64,000 nt of DNA from an uncultured Verrucomicrobiaceae bacterium (GCA_937872615.1 CALMTT010000062.1:1-64000), one strand, 5' to 3'. Shown: positions 42,562-51,982, counted from the first letter of the stretch. Made by a program: numbers and translations. Notes: generated by a model from the letters alone, not told the origin.

Positions 42562-43943
42562 CGAAACCAGGAACAGACCGTGCCGTCCGGCTGAATCGGC
42601 GGGAGTAAGATCTTTCGATACCCATGCTCCGCATGAACCACCACACAGTAATGCTTCTTGAGTTTCCGCAATTGCGACGGTTCGAAACGATATTGTTCCT
42701 GCCGATGACGAGTTCGCGAACGGCGTCCGTCACCTCGCGTCTCTGATTCCTGATAGCCTTGCTTCTTTCCAACAAACTCAGCACTTGCTTTGGCATCTTC
42801 CTCATCTGCCGCGGTAAAGAGCAGACGATTGCGAAGGTTCAAGGTCAGGACCTTGCTCGCTTCGGCCCCTAATACTGGAACAAAGGACGTTGTGCTTTGA
42901 GTTGCCGCGATAAAAGCCACCCCGGCCTCACGAACCACATCCACGATGGAATGATCGCTTACCCCGTCTTCCGAATGCGTCATGAAGTGCTGAGCTTCGT
43001 CCGCCAGGAACAGCAGCAGATTGCAGGCAGCACGCTCCTCGGGGGAACGATCAAAGCGGCGCAACGCTTGAAGATAGAACAGATGCTTGAGCAGGGTTCC
43101 GACAAAGCGGCGCTCGGTCTGAAGTCGCTGGGGCAACGCGAGACAGACCAACTTTCCCTTTTCCATATCGGACAAGCTAAAGGTGCTGTCTCGGCAAAAT
43201 ACTTCGGCCACTTCGGGCGTGGTGAAGTGGTGGAGATAATTCGTGATGGTTCCCGTAATACCGGCCAACTGTTCCGCAGGTTGCCCCAGAAACTTTTCAA
43301 AATGCTTGATGAGGGCCTCGCAGCCAGGTCTTCCCGTCATCTGTTCCACCGCTTCTCGCAATTCATCCAGATCGGTCAACAGATGATAGAGGTTCTCCAA
43401 GCTCACGTCATATTCCAGAGCCGCCAAGACCGCGAGCCCCTCCGCAATATGGATCTGCGCCGCACTGCGAAAGAACCCTTGCTCGCGTCGATTACCAAGA
43501 CTGCTGGCCGTGTCTACGATACAGCGGGCATACGTGGCAAACGGGATGGTGCGATCTCCCACCAAATTGAAGCGATGAACCGGTTTCGCCTCGGGATCCA
43601 AACTTCGATCCACTACGCGCAAGAGCATCACATCCTGCTTGCGTCCGAAGCTGTGCGCCATGGCGCTCACCGTCTCGTGCAAAGTCCCTTTGTCGTCAAT
43701 CACCAGGCCTCCGAATGAGGGTAGATTCGAGAAGAGCTGATGCAGAATCTGTCGCACCCCACTTACGGTCTTTCCTGATCCCACCGCTCCCAAAATCAGC
43801 CAGCCTCGACAAAAGTCCTGCACGGTCCAATGGAGTCCACCCAGACGACATGCAATCGGCCCGTTGCGCCTCGGTCCCAAAAGCAGTCGGGTCGCCATCC
43901 AAAGCCCCCCCAATGCCAGCCCATACCAAAGGAGCGGCTTCAT
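42558..43943 (-). CDS. Type IV coupling protein (VirD4/TraG/TraD-like ATPase)
   Basis: About 461 residues from ATG 43943, which has GGAGGT upstream. One N-terminal membrane segment (LLWYGLALGGLWMATRLLL), Walker A GAVGSGKT (52-59), the family's GGLVIDDKG step and Walker B LLLFLADEAQ, then VAFIAATQSTTSF and LRNRLLFTAADEEDA. It would bring relaxase-bound DNA to the type IV secretion channel. It is shorter than classical VirD4 (about 650). The start overlaps the stop of the AAA+ gene as ATGA, so both are coupled. Its 3' end overlaps the convergent gene by four bases. Confidence 0.88.
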   Translation of the reverse strand: MKPLLWYGLALGGLWMATRLLLGPRRNGPIACRLGGLHWTVQDFCRGWLILGAVGSGKTVSGVRQILHQLFSNLPSFGGLVIDDKGTLHETVSAMAHSFGRKQDVMLLRVVDRSLDPEAKPVHRFNLVGDRTIPFATYARCIVDTASSLGNRREQGFFRSAAQIHIAEGLAVLAALEYDVSLENLYHLLTDLDELREAVEQMTGRPGCEALIKHFEKFLGQPAEQLAGITGTITNYLHHFTTPEVAEVFCRDSTFSLSDMEKGKLVCLALPQRLQTERRFVGTLLKHLFYLQALRRFDRSPEERAACNLLLFLADEAQHFMTHSEDGVSDHSIVDVVREAGVAFIAATQSTTSFVPVLGAEASKVLTLNLRNRLLFTAADEEDAKASAEFVGKKQGYQESETRGDGRRSRTRHRQEQYRFEPSQLRKLKKHYCVVVHAEHGYRKILLPPIQPDGTVCSWFR

Positions 43944-44854
43944 ACGACCACCTCCACATGATCGGCAACCACCGCCAAACGTGCGTTGCCGCCGCCTCCA
44001 CGCATAACCCACCCGGCGATCGCATCGCCCACGTGTTCATCCACAAACTGGTGGAGTGTCCGGGCCCCAAGCCGACGCGAGTAGCCTCGACACGCCAAAT
44101 ACGAGATGACACCCGGATCCACTGTCAGGAGCCGTCCTTTCGTCGCGTTCATCTCCACGATGCGCCGAACGTATCCCTCCGTGATTTCCAACTGGGCCTG
44201 GCGACTCAAGGGTTGGAACACGTAGGGGCGACTAAACCGGGCTCGCAACTCGGGCCGTAACCACGATTCCACCGCCCGGATCACATGACGTTCAATGCTC
44301 GAAAACGGAAGATGCTCGCGCCCGGCCACAGCGCCCGCCCCTAAGTTGGTGGTGACGATGACGTAAATGGATTTCAGACTCAGAGACTCACCCGCCGCGT
44401 TGGTCAGCACTCCATCCCCAACGCCCTGAAGGAAGAGATGCACCAGATCCGGATGAGCCTTTTCAATCTCATCAAACAACCAGACCCCCGCCGGGACCCG
44501 AGCAAACGCTTGCGCTAAGCGCCCCGCGTCCCCATCTCGATTGCCGAACAATCCCTCATAGGCCGCCAAGGTTTTGAACTCCGAACAATCGAGGCGAACC
44601 AAACGTTCCGCCCCAAATAGCCCGTTGGCTAGGGTGAGAGCCAATTGGGTTTTTCCAACGCCGGTGGGACCGGCGAAGATGAAGCCGCCTCGAGCCCCCG
44701 GTTGAGGAACGGCTTGAAGTTCGCGCCGCTGAATCTCACGCGCCAAGCGCTGGACCACGGGCATCTGACCGCGGACGTGGGTAGTAAAGTAGGTTTCCAG
44801 AGTCGATAAGTCCGCGACCACCGGAACAAGGGCTTTTGCTTTTGGTTTAGTCAT
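43940..44854 (-). CDS. Stand-alone ClpB-D2-like AAA+ ATPase
   Basis: A 304-residue AAA+ protein. It matches the second ATPase module of ClpA/ClpB: VRGQMPVVQRLAREIQRR (28-43), Walker A GPTGVGKT (62-69), Walker B VWLFDEIEKAH (124-134), sensor 1 VIVTTNLGA, arginine-finger region LRPELRARFSRPYVFQPL and sensor 2 RRLGARTL. The N-domain, first ATPase module and coiled coil of true ClpB are missing. It is coupled by ATGA to the VirD4-like gene, so it may remodel or unfold a transfer substrate or relaxosome component. That role is inferred. Confidence 0.82.
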   Translation of the reverse strand: MTKPKAKALVPVVADLSTLETYFTTHVRGQMPVVQRLAREIQRRELQAVPQPGARGGFIFAGPTGVGKTQLALTLANGLFGAERLVRLDCSEFKTLAAYEGLFGNRDGDAGRLAQAFARVPAGVWLFDEIEKAHPDLVHLFLQGVGDGVLTNAAGESLSLKSIYVIVTTNLGAGAVAGREHLPFSSIERHVIRAVESWLRPELRARFSRPYVFQPLSRQAQLEITEGYVRRIVEMNATKGRLLTVDPGVISYLACRGYSRRLGARTLHQFVDEHVGDAIAGWVMRGGGGNARLAVVADHVEVVV

Positions 44855-44990
44855 TCACCTAGGAATCCGCTGCTTCCAGATCGCTGGTTGCAAACAGGTT
44901 GCATAGGGCGAACTCAGCCGCTCCACAGATCGGACAGTCTTACGTTCCAACTCCGTGCAAGAGAAAGGGTTTGACCTGGATTGAACCCTT

Positions 44991-47900
44991 GTGGCACGCC
45001 CTGGGGAGGTGCATCGATTCACTCATTCCATTCCAACCAAGGTCGCGTGCCTCCTCGGGCCTCTGCTCCTGGGGTTCTTCTTGGTTCGGGTGGCTCAGGC
45101 TCAATTGCCCTCGGCCATTTCTTCTGATCCCAAGACTGAATTCCTCCAACGAGACGCCGAAGCGAAGCGGGCCGAAGCCGAGGGCCGGTGGGACCAAGCG
45201 CTGTCCCTGCGCCGGGAAATGGTGCAAGTCCTCGAAAGTCGATTCAGCCCCGAGAATCCCTTGGCGGATCAGGCGCGTGTCAGCCTCGTCGAACCCCTCA
45301 GCGCCTTTGGACGTTACGCAGAAGCGCGGGCAGTGCTCACGAAGTCCCTGGAATTACGTCAACGGCTCCTGCGCCCAGGCAATCCGGCGATTACCGATGT
45401 GCTGATCCGATTGGGGGAGGCCTGTCGGAATGAAGGAGATCTCAAGGCGGCGGAACAGCTCTACCGAAACGCCGAAGAGAGCCTGTCCTCCACGCACCCG
45501 CTTCGTGGTGCGTTACTCGGTTTAATTCGAAATGGGCAAGCTCACCTGGATGTGTTGGCCGGAGACAAAATCGCCGCTGAAAAGAAGTGGGGTGAGGCCC
45601 TCACCTTGATGGAATCGGTTCAGCCTCCTCAACCCGCTCGCGTCGCGCTGGTGCTCACCAGCCTCGGCGAGGTGCATCGTAGCTTTCGACAACTCGACCG
45701 CGCTCTCAAAGAACAGCAGCGTGCGGCAGAACTGCTCGCACAGCATGCACCCCATTTACCCTCGCGCTGGTTGGTCGACAACAATCTGGCCTCGGTTCTT
45801 CGCGATCAACGCCGCTCGCGCCAAGCCCTGCCGCTTTACACCAACAGCCTTCAATCGTTCCTCACACTCCGCTCCTCCAATCATCTGGAGATTCTCCACG
45901 TTCGACGAAACCATGCGATGGCCCTGAGTATGGCAGACGATTCTCAAGGGGCCTTGGCCACACTCACGGACGCGTTGAACCAAATGGACGCCACGGGTCT
46001 GACCAATCATCCACTCTATCGCACCTTGCGATTGGACCAAGCGGATGAGCTACTGCGACAAGGGGATTTGATCGGATCGGAACAGCTCTATCAAAGCTTG
46101 TATCAGCAATGGGCCCTCGCTCCGGACCATCCGCAACGACTCGACATTCAAGAGCGCCTAGCGACCCTCGCCGAGCGGCGTGGAAACCTGGCCGAAGCGT
46201 TCGATCAATGGGAGACCGTGCTCAACCGCCGTCGTAGCCTGGCTCAAACCGAACCCCGTCGAACTCCTGAACTCACCTCCACCCTCATCGGATACGCCGG
46301 ACTCGAACGGTCCCTCGGACGATTCGATCGCGCTGGCGACCGCTTAGAGGAGGCATTGAAGCTACCCCCCGCACCCGACGTCAGCGATCCGCTCCTCCTG
46401 GCGGATGCGTTGGAAGCACTCAGCACCACAACAGCCGCTGCTTACCAATGGAAGAATGCGTTGCGTTACTCGGAACAGGCACTCCGACTGCGCCGTGAAA
46501 TCTTAGGCGCGACTCATTCGTTGGTCGCCCGCAGCCAGCTCCAGAACGCAGAGTTGCTCCAGGCCATAGGCAATCTCGCCGCCGCAGAACCGCTCCTTCA
46601 ACAGGTGCGCACCTTTCTCCAGAATTCCGACACTGAGGATGCAAGTCTACGCATCGTAGCGGATGCCGTTGAAGGACGCTGGTTACAAGCCTCCGGCCAA
46701 TGGGACTTGGCCGCAGCACGATTGAAGCGCGCATTGGATGCTTCCGAAACCCAAGCACGATACCTCAACGCTGGCCTCCTCGCCGATATGGCCTGGGTCG
46801 ACCTGGAACGGCATCAAACGAACACAGCAGTAAGTCTTGCAACCCGCGCGCTGACGTCCCTGGAGACGGCCTGGGAAAACGTCCTCCGATTTACTCCCGA
46901 AGAGGATCGATTGGCCTGGCAGGACTCCGCAGATTTGCTGCCGCTATTGGCAGCTCTCGGAAAGCTCGAGCTCCTCGCACGCGCCGTGTTGCATCTGAAA
47001 GGCTTGGTCCTGGACACCACCATCGAAGAACGACAACTAGTCCGACTGGAAACCGCCGACACTTCGATCGCCGCCCTTCGCGAGGCAAGGAAAAGGCGCT
47101 ATCAACTGGAGCTCGCTCGCGGAAGCCTTCAACCCCCATCGCCTACCGAGCTGAACTCCGCCCGTCAGACGGTAGAGCAACTCGAGTCCGCCATCGCGCG
47201 TCGCTCCTCCGTCCTGCGGGATCATCGACGTGCGTTTGGTGTAACCGTTGAATCTGTTCAGAACGCCTTGTCGCCCGATTCCGTGCTGCTGGAGTATGTG
47301 CGTTATCCCAAGCGGATCGCGAACCGCCAATCTCAAGCCTGGCTGGGCGTTCTGGTGTTCAAGCCACGAGCCGCGGTTCAATGGATCGAGCTTGGCCCGG
47401 CGACAGGCCCCAACTCCATCGGCCACTTCGCCCAAGAATGGCAAAACGCCATGCGCAACCCGGCACCGCCTACCGATTCGCAAGCCATCACGACCCTCTC
47501 CAACCTAGCTCAACAGGTTTGGCAACCCATAGCCGAACGGCTCGGGGCAAACGACCGTCAAATTTGGGTCGCTCCTGACGGTGAAGTAAATTGGGTTCCT
47601 TTCGCGGCGCTCTGGCATCGAGATCGCTTCGCCGGGGAGACCGTTTCCTTCCGTTACTTAACCTCGGGGCGAGACTTGCTCTCCGAATCGGTCGCTCCTC
47701 CCAAGACTCGCTCGATGGTCGTCCTCGCTGCTCCCGAATTTGACCGCTCCAAGTCTGCAAAAATAGAAAACCGGTCCGCGTGGCAATCCTTCAAGGACTT
47801 CTTGAAAATCCCCGGTCTTCGGGGAGAGGGTGCTGCTGAGCTCCCCACGCGATATGACTCTCGCCCTTACACCGCGCTGGAGGCCGATCAGATTGTCGCC

Positions 47901-48542
47901 ATCGCTCGGAAGGCAGGCCTCGAATCCGTGACACTCTTGCGGGGAGAGCAAGCAACGGAACAGGCCGTCACCCGGCTCAATTCTCCCTTTGTGCTTCATT
48001 TCGCGACCCACGCCACCTTTCTGCCCGATGCGGTTGCCTCGCCCTGGACGGCTCGCAGTCAGCCCGAAAGACCGCATCAATGGTTGGCTCATCCCATGAG
48101 CCGAGCGTGGATCGCCCTAGCGCATGCCAATGACACGTTGGAAGGATGGCGGGCCGGCAAACCTCCTGATCCCACCAACGACGGACTTCTTTCTGCCGAG
48201 GAATTCGCGTCCTTGGACCTGTCTCAAACCTGGCTAGTCTCCTTGAGTGCCTGCGAGACAGGAGCGGGCGTGGTGCGGAGTGGCGAAGGGGTCTTTGGAT
48301 TACGACGCGCCGTCGCCTTGGCCGGTTCGAGGCATGTCCTCATGACCCTTTGGCCCATCAGCGACAAACCGTCTCAGGAATTGATGGCGGTCTTTTACAA
48401 AGACTTGTTCGCCACGGGCCAACCGGCTCTGAGCCTGTCGCAGGTTCAACAGCGCAAACTCAGCGAGTGGCGAACCGCGGAAGGCCCTTCACGCGCGGCA
48501 CGCTGGGCGGGGCCCTTTATCCTGAGCTCCATGGGAAAGTGA
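44991..48542 (+). CDS. Exported TPR-CHAT protease
   Basis: About 1183 residues. A hydrophobic N-terminal segment ending near VRVAQAQ (about 20-38) indicates export or membrane anchoring. Then come about 600 residues of tetratricopeptide repeats (such as RWDQALSLRREMVQVLESRF, FGRYAEARAVLTKSLELRQ), a helical linker, and the C-terminal CHAT caspase-like domain. The CHAT dyad is visible: His near 1005 in VLHFATHATF and Cys near 1086 in LVSLSACETGAG, with GVFGLRRAVALAGSRHVLMTLWPISD after it. CHAT proteases cut partner proteins once their sensor domain is triggered. Start is GTG 44991; GTG 45009 is an alternative. It is convergent with an anti-sigma-like and a sigma-like gene (27-base gap). Confidence 0.88.
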   Translation: MARPGEVHRFTHSIPTKVACLLGPLLLGFFLVRVAQAQLPSAISSDPKTEFLQRDAEAKRAEAEGRWDQALSLRREMVQVLESRFSPENPLADQARVSLVEPLSAFGRYAEARAVLTKSLELRQRLLRPGNPAITDVLIRLGEACRNEGDLKAAEQLYRNAEESLSSTHPLRGALLGLIRNGQAHLDVLAGDKIAAEKKWGEALTLMESVQPPQPARVALVLTSLGEVHRSFRQLDRALKEQQRAAELLAQHAPHLPSRWLVDNNLASVLRDQRRSRQALPLYTNSLQSFLTLRSSNHLEILHVRRNHAMALSMADDSQGALATLTDALNQMDATGLTNHPLYRTLRLDQADELLRQGDLIGSEQLYQSLYQQWALAPDHPQRLDIQERLATLAERRGNLAEAFDQWETVLNRRRSLAQTEPRRTPELTSTLIGYAGLERSLGRFDRAGDRLEEALKLPPAPDVSDPLLLADALEALSTTTAAAYQWKNALRYSEQALRLRREILGATHSLVARSQLQNAELLQAIGNLAAAEPLLQQVRTFLQNSDTEDASLRIVADAVEGRWLQASGQWDLAAARLKRALDASETQARYLNAGLLADMAWVDLERHQTNTAVSLATRALTSLETAWENVLRFTPEEDRLAWQDSADLLPLLAALGKLELLARAVLHLKGLVLDTTIEERQLVRLETADTSIAALREARKRRYQLELARGSLQPPSPTELNSARQTVEQLESAIARRSSVLRDHRRAFGVTVESVQNALSPDSVLLEYVRYPKRIANRQSQAWLGVLVFKPRAAVQWIELGPATGPNSIGHFAQEWQNAMRNPAPPTDSQAITTLSNLAQQVWQPIAERLGANDRQIWVAPDGEVNWVPFAALWHRDRFAGETVSFRYLTSGRDLLSESVAPPKTRSMVVLAAPEFDRSKSAKIENRSAWQSFKDFLKIPGLRGEGAAELPTRYDSRPYTALEADQIVAIARKAGLESVTLLRGEQATEQAVTRLNSPFVLHFATHATFLPDAVASPWTARSQPERPHQWLAHPMSRAWIALAHANDTLEGWRAGKPPDPTNDGLLSAEEFASLDLSQTWLVSLSACETGAGVVRSGEGVFGLRRAVALAGSRHVLMTLWPISDKPSQELMAVFYKDLFATGQPALSLSQVQQRKLSEWRTAEGPSRAARWAGPFILSSMGK

Positions 48543-48569
48543 CCTGGAACTGGAGCGGTTCGTTTCAGT

Positions 48570-49211
48570 CTAGGGCACGTAGCCCTGCTCAATGTCGGTG
48601 CCCGGCGCGTTGCCCACCGTCAATCGGCCCTTCAATAGCACACCAATAACTTCAGAGGATCCCTTGATCACCTGCACCTGGGGAGCATTGGTCAAGACAA
48701 CGGTGCCCTTGAACAGCACCCGCTCTCCCCGAGCATTGGTTCCGGCCAGATCCACATCGAACGAGGTGGTGTTATTGTTCGCGGCGCGTGTCGCTGAGTC
48801 GATAGCGCCACTCAGCCTTGTTCCTGCATCGGCAAGTTCCAGGCGACTCGAGCGAACGTTCAATTGCAGCTTTGGAGGCAGTCCACTAGCGACGCCGCCT
48901 GCGCCCTGAAAGGATCGCTCACCCCAGGGATATACGTAAACCAAGGATCCGGTGATCAACACGAAGGCGGCGAAGGCGACGGCCTTCGCCTCAGGTGATA
49001 AACACAAGAATGTCCACAATTCACTCCAGAAGGAAGACCGACTCGTCTTCGAGCCATAAGGCTTCAGATGAGTGCCGCGCAACTGATCCCAGTCTCGTCG
49101 CAACTGGTCTTCGGTCGCCCGCTTGCGCACGATTTCTAATGCCCGTCGATGCGCCTCTTCCGATTCCTTGCGCAACGCCTCTCTGGTTTCTGGATCCATT
49201 GGCTCAGGCAT
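48570..49211 (-). CDS. Single-pass membrane protein, anti-sigma/FecR-like candidate
   Basis: A 213-residue protein: a highly charged N-terminal cytoplasmic part (1-75, REALRKESEEAHRRALEIVRK), one membrane helix (about 76-94, AKAVAFAAFVLITGSLVYVY) and an extracytoplasmic beta-rich part (LQLNVRSSRLELADAGTRLSG ... GTVVLTNAPQVQVIKGSS). Layout and overlap with the sigma-like gene (49204-49211) fit an anti-sigma factor. No exact family was recognised. Its periplasmic half would be within reach of the exported TPR-CHAT protein made by the gene facing it. Confidence 0.6.
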   Translation of the reverse strand: MPEPMDPETREALRKESEEAHRRALEIVRKRATEDQLRRDWDQLRGTHLKPYGSKTSRSSFWSELWTFLCLSPEAKAVAFAAFVLITGSLVYVYPWGERSFQGAGGVASGLPPKLQLNVRSSRLELADAGTRLSGAIDSATRAANNNTTSFDVDLAGTNARGERVLFKGTVVLTNAPQVQVIKGSSEVIGVLLKGRLTVGNAPGTDIEQGYVP

Positions 49212-49890
49212 GCGCTTTATCCTTGGTTTTCAAGATGGCGGCAGCGGCGCGTGTTCGATCTCCGAGACCAGCTTCGCAGTCCAGCAAGCGCTCATGGGCT
49301 GTGCTTTTTGGAATCCCAAACGTGGATGCGACCTCCGGGCTGCTGAAATCCTGCTGCTTGAAAAAAAGTATGTCGCAGGCTTGTCGGCAGTGCCCCAACC
49401 GCAGGAGCTCCGGTGGCCTACGATGGCACTTCAGTTGGCAGCATTCAGCCGCCATCGCTTTAAGCATGGGTTCGAGTTGTGGCAGTTGGAATTCTGATTC
49501 CTGGTCCTGGGTGTCGGGTTGATCCGTGAACTTCTGCAATAAGTCGCGGACGGTCTCTTTCATCTGCAACGCGACCCAACTTCGAGGGCTATGCTTCCTC
49601 CAACGGACGTGCGCGATGGCTCGCCCCAAAGGCGTGAAGTCAGGACGCCAGCCAACTCGGGCAAAGAGCTCATTGCGGACGTGCTCCGTTGCATTTGCAG
49701 CGATGGTAGCATTGTCCGTCTCGAGAGCGGAAAGGCGTAAAAGGAAAACCTCCAAGGGTTCTCGAAGCGCTATAAACTTCTCTTTGGTCTTGGCATCCAA
49801 ATCGTCAAAGGACCGATGCCGGTTTTTATGAACCAGTTCAGCCAAGTCTTGGATTTGCCGCTTGGTGATCGGAAAGAATCCAAAGTCCAT
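49204..49890 (-). CDS. Sigma-factor-like protein (divergent ECF type)
   Basis: A 228-residue soluble protein. The C-terminal HTH ACDILFFKQQDFSSPEVASTFGIPKSTAHERL is like sigma region 4.2 ("...l-y-e-q.. s..EiA..lgi..stv..rl"). The N-terminal part (FDDLDAKTKEKFIALREPLEVFLLRLS, VGWRPDFTPLGRAIAHVRWRKH, ALQMKETVRDLLQKF) has helices in region-2-like positions but no clear core-binding signature, so the assignment is tentative. It overlaps the membrane gene by eight bases, the usual sigma/anti-sigma order. Confidence 0.5.
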   Translation of the reverse strand: MDFGFFPITKRQIQDLAELVHKNRHRSFDDLDAKTKEKFIALREPLEVFLLRLSALETDNATIAANATEHVRNELFARVGWRPDFTPLGRAIAHVRWRKHSPRSWVALQMKETVRDLLQKFTDQPDTQDQESEFQLPQLEPMLKAMAAECCQLKCHRRPPELLRLGHCRQACDILFFKQQDFSSPEVASTFGIPKSTAHERLLDCEAGLGDRTRAAAAILKTKDKAHA

Positions 49891-49968
49891 GCACGCGAAG
49901 CAAAACGAACGGAATCTGCCACGGTCAAGAGTGAAATCTCTGTGGGACTTGAAAGTGAACAGTCCTCG

Positions 49969-50304
49969 CTAGGTTCCGTTGAGGTGGGAAATCAAGTCGA
50001 AGAAGCGGTCAATCGCGGGTTGTCCGTAGATCGGTTGTCTATACAGCCGCCCTTTGACGAAAGGGCGGCCCGGCTTGAAGCCAGCCTCACGGAGTAGGTC
50101 GCGCAATTCCTCCAGTTCATCCTTTGAGCTCGCGCTCAAACGCAGCTCGGATCCCTTCTTATATCCAGCCCATCCACAGGACTCGACGCGGTCAGGGTTT
50201 TGCTGCCTAACATAACCGTTGCGCCGATAGATGGCCGCCAACTTGGCGATCACGCGATGGGAAGGATTCGACCTGTCCATGGCAATATTAGGCAGTTTAT
50301 TCAT
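49969..50304 (-). CDS. Small conserved protein of unknown function
   Basis: A 111-residue basic soluble protein (SHRVIAKLAAIYRRNGYVRQQNPDRVE, GYKKGSELRLSASSKDELEELRDLLREAGF). It recalls small hypothetical proteins seen repeatedly in verrucomicrobial genomes. 78 bases separate it from the sigma-like gene. No function can be given. Confidence 0.5.
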   Translation of the reverse strand: MNKLPNIAMDRSNPSHRVIAKLAAIYRRNGYVRQQNPDRVESCGWAGYKKGSELRLSASSKDELEELRDLLREAGFKPGRPFVKGRLYRQPIYGQPAIDRFFDLISHLNGT

Positions 50305-50367
50305 CGCATCTGGTTTTTACAGGGTGGCGGCGGCTCTGACATCACGTCCTCAGATCGACGGCTGAAA

Positions 50368-51039
50368 TCATGGCGTTCCACTTCGAAATCGATCGTATTC
50401 CTCCCCGTAGTATCGCTGGGTTCTCATATAATTGGAGTTGGGTATCCTGCGATTCCATGCTTGATATCCGCTGAAGTCAGTTGGAGCTGCGATGAGGTGA
50501 CGGTAAAGGTCTGTGCCAGACACCTCGTTCTCAGAGAGAGCTAGCAGGTCTTGGACGATGTTGCCAGCCCTCAGAACCGCCTGGTGCTCCTTTTCGCTTT
50601 TCTGGTGTATGTAGTCGTCGCGGGTGATTTTTCCGCCCGTCGCCTGCGCGACCAGACCCTCAATCCCCGAGAATTCTTGCGCATTGCAGATTTCAAAGAT
50701 GAGGGCTGTCAACTGATCCGCAGGGCACAGAGTTTTAGAGATGCGGATCAGGATGAGTTTGTATTCTGGCTCAAAGCCATGTTCGGCCATGCTCACGATG
50801 GGCTTATCGTCACTCCAATAGATGCGAGAATCCGCGATGGGGCGGTTCCATTCCGTGCGCAGCCATTGCACCAAGGGTGGATGTTGCCTAAGCAGCCTGG
50901 CAGCCCGTGGACGATCAGCCAAAAACTTATCCAAGGAATGCCTTGATAAGAATCGATCCCGGTGAAATCCAGCGCATCCAAGCGAAACCATTAGGACCAG
51001 CATCCATGGGCAGAGTAAGGACTGTCGGCGAAGGTTCAT
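50368..51039 (-). CDS. Lipoprotein of unknown function
   Basis: A 223-residue protein with the lipobox VSLGC at about residues 18-22. The body has LDKFLADRPRAARLLRQHPPLVQWL, SADDKPIVSMAEHGFEPEYKLI-like segments and LTALIFEICNAQEFSGIEGLV, the latter resembling the "I-x-E-x-x-NA" segment of putative metallopeptidase-like domains found near polymorphic toxins. No metal motif is evident. First of a series of leftward genes at 50-54 kb. Confidence 0.55.
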   Translation of the reverse strand: MNLRRQSLLCPWMLVLMVSLGCAGFHRDRFLSRHSLDKFLADRPRAARLLRQHPPLVQWLRTEWNRPIADSRIYWSDDKPIVSMAEHGFEPEYKLILIRISKTLCPADQLTALIFEICNAQEFSGIEGLVAQATGGKITRDDYIHQKSEKEHQAVLRAGNIVQDLLALSENEVSGTDLYRHLIAAPTDFSGYQAWNRRIPNSNYMRTQRYYGEEYDRFRSGTP

Positions 51040-51066
51040 GGATGTGGGATGGCAGGTGGGATGGCG

Positions 51067-51264
51067 CTACCCGTAAGAAGCATGAAGTGGGCCTGGTTGC
51101 ACGTCAATGAGACGACCATTGGTGCGGTCGAACTGCTCTCCGATCTTATGAGTGAGGTTCCAATTCAATCGGGTAACGCCCTCCCAGATTAGAAAGAGGA
51201 TGAGAAAAAGCGCCAGCACGCCCCATGCACCGCCGCGACACCGATACTCGATGCGCATCTTCAT
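51067..51264 (-). CDS. Small single-pass membrane protein
   Basis: 65 residues with one clear membrane helix (AWGVLALFLILFLIWEGV) and a short polar tail. It is 27 bases upstream of the lipoprotein gene on the same strand, and no other gene fits the space. Function unknown. Confidence 0.45.
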   Translation of the reverse strand: MKMRIEYRCRGGAWGVLALFLILFLIWEGVTRLNWNLTHKIGEQFDRTNGRLIDVQPGPLHASYG

Positions 51265-51321
51265 TCGTAAACCCAGATCTATAATTGCACATGGGCCCAG
51301 GCCGGTGACCGCTTACGGGCG

Positions 51322-51786
51322 TCATCGTTGCAATTGTTTGATAGCTTTCAAGATAGAGATGCAAAGACTGCCAGAATATTTGGCATGGCCGACGACTACC
51401 CCTGACCCATCGATCGTGAAGAGATCACTCGCATAATCTTCTCGGTTCAGCCCTACGATAATCTGGCTGACGGAGATCTTCCCACCAAGCGTGGTGACTG
51501 TTTGCGGGGTGGGGTATGAAACAAGCAGATATTTTCCCGCCACCATAGCCCGATACGTTCGCTGGACATCGGGAAGGTTGAATATCTTGTGCTTATCGCC
51601 AACTCCGGAATGAAAGTTTGAGGATTCCAACAATTGGAGCGCTTGGCGACCCAATGCCAATTGTTCGGACTCGGTCACGGGTGCTGGGTTCGTGCGCAAT
51701 TCCAATTCAACGAAAGGCTTGTCGGCTGCTCGGCTGAGGGTCAGTAATCCCACGAAGCAAATTATTGTGAGGAATTGCGATTTCAT
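51322..51786 (-). CDS. Exported protein of unknown function
   Basis: About 154 residues from ATG 51786: signal peptide SQFLTIICFVGLLTLSRAA, then VELELRTNPAPVTESEQLALGRQALQLLES and VQRTYRAMVAGKYLLVSYPTPQTVTTLGG. It looks like a small periplasmic beta-rich protein. The frame extends to 51861 but the signal peptide fixes the start. No family recognised. Confidence 0.55.
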   Translation of the reverse strand: MKSQFLTIICFVGLLTLSRAADKPFVELELRTNPAPVTESEQLALGRQALQLLESSNFHSGVGDKHKIFNLPDVQRTYRAMVAGKYLLVSYPTPQTVTTLGGKISVSQIIVGLNREDYASDLFTIDGSGVVVGHAKYSGSLCISILKAIKQLQR

Positions 51787-51982
51787 AAGTGCCAGGGTTT
51801 TGCAGGAATACTTGCCAGAACTTCTAATCAGTCCAGTGCTTCTGCCAGCCGCCGACTCCAAGACGCCTCGCGTCGATGGTTTCGAAACACCCGAAAAGAA
51901 CTATCGACCACAGAGCGGAACACATCCGTGAACAATTCCACACGCCTCGCGTCTGCATCGTCTGGAAAGCATACGACAAATG

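Noticed and set aside
42897-43718. 273-codon rightward frame opposite the coupling-protein gene
   Set aside because: Antisense shadow of a clearly conserved ATPase with Walker motifs.
44991-48542. Type III-E CRISPR (Craspase) locus
   Set aside because: TPR-CHAT is present but exported, and there is no gRAMP/Cas7-11 gene, Cas1 or repeat array in the window.
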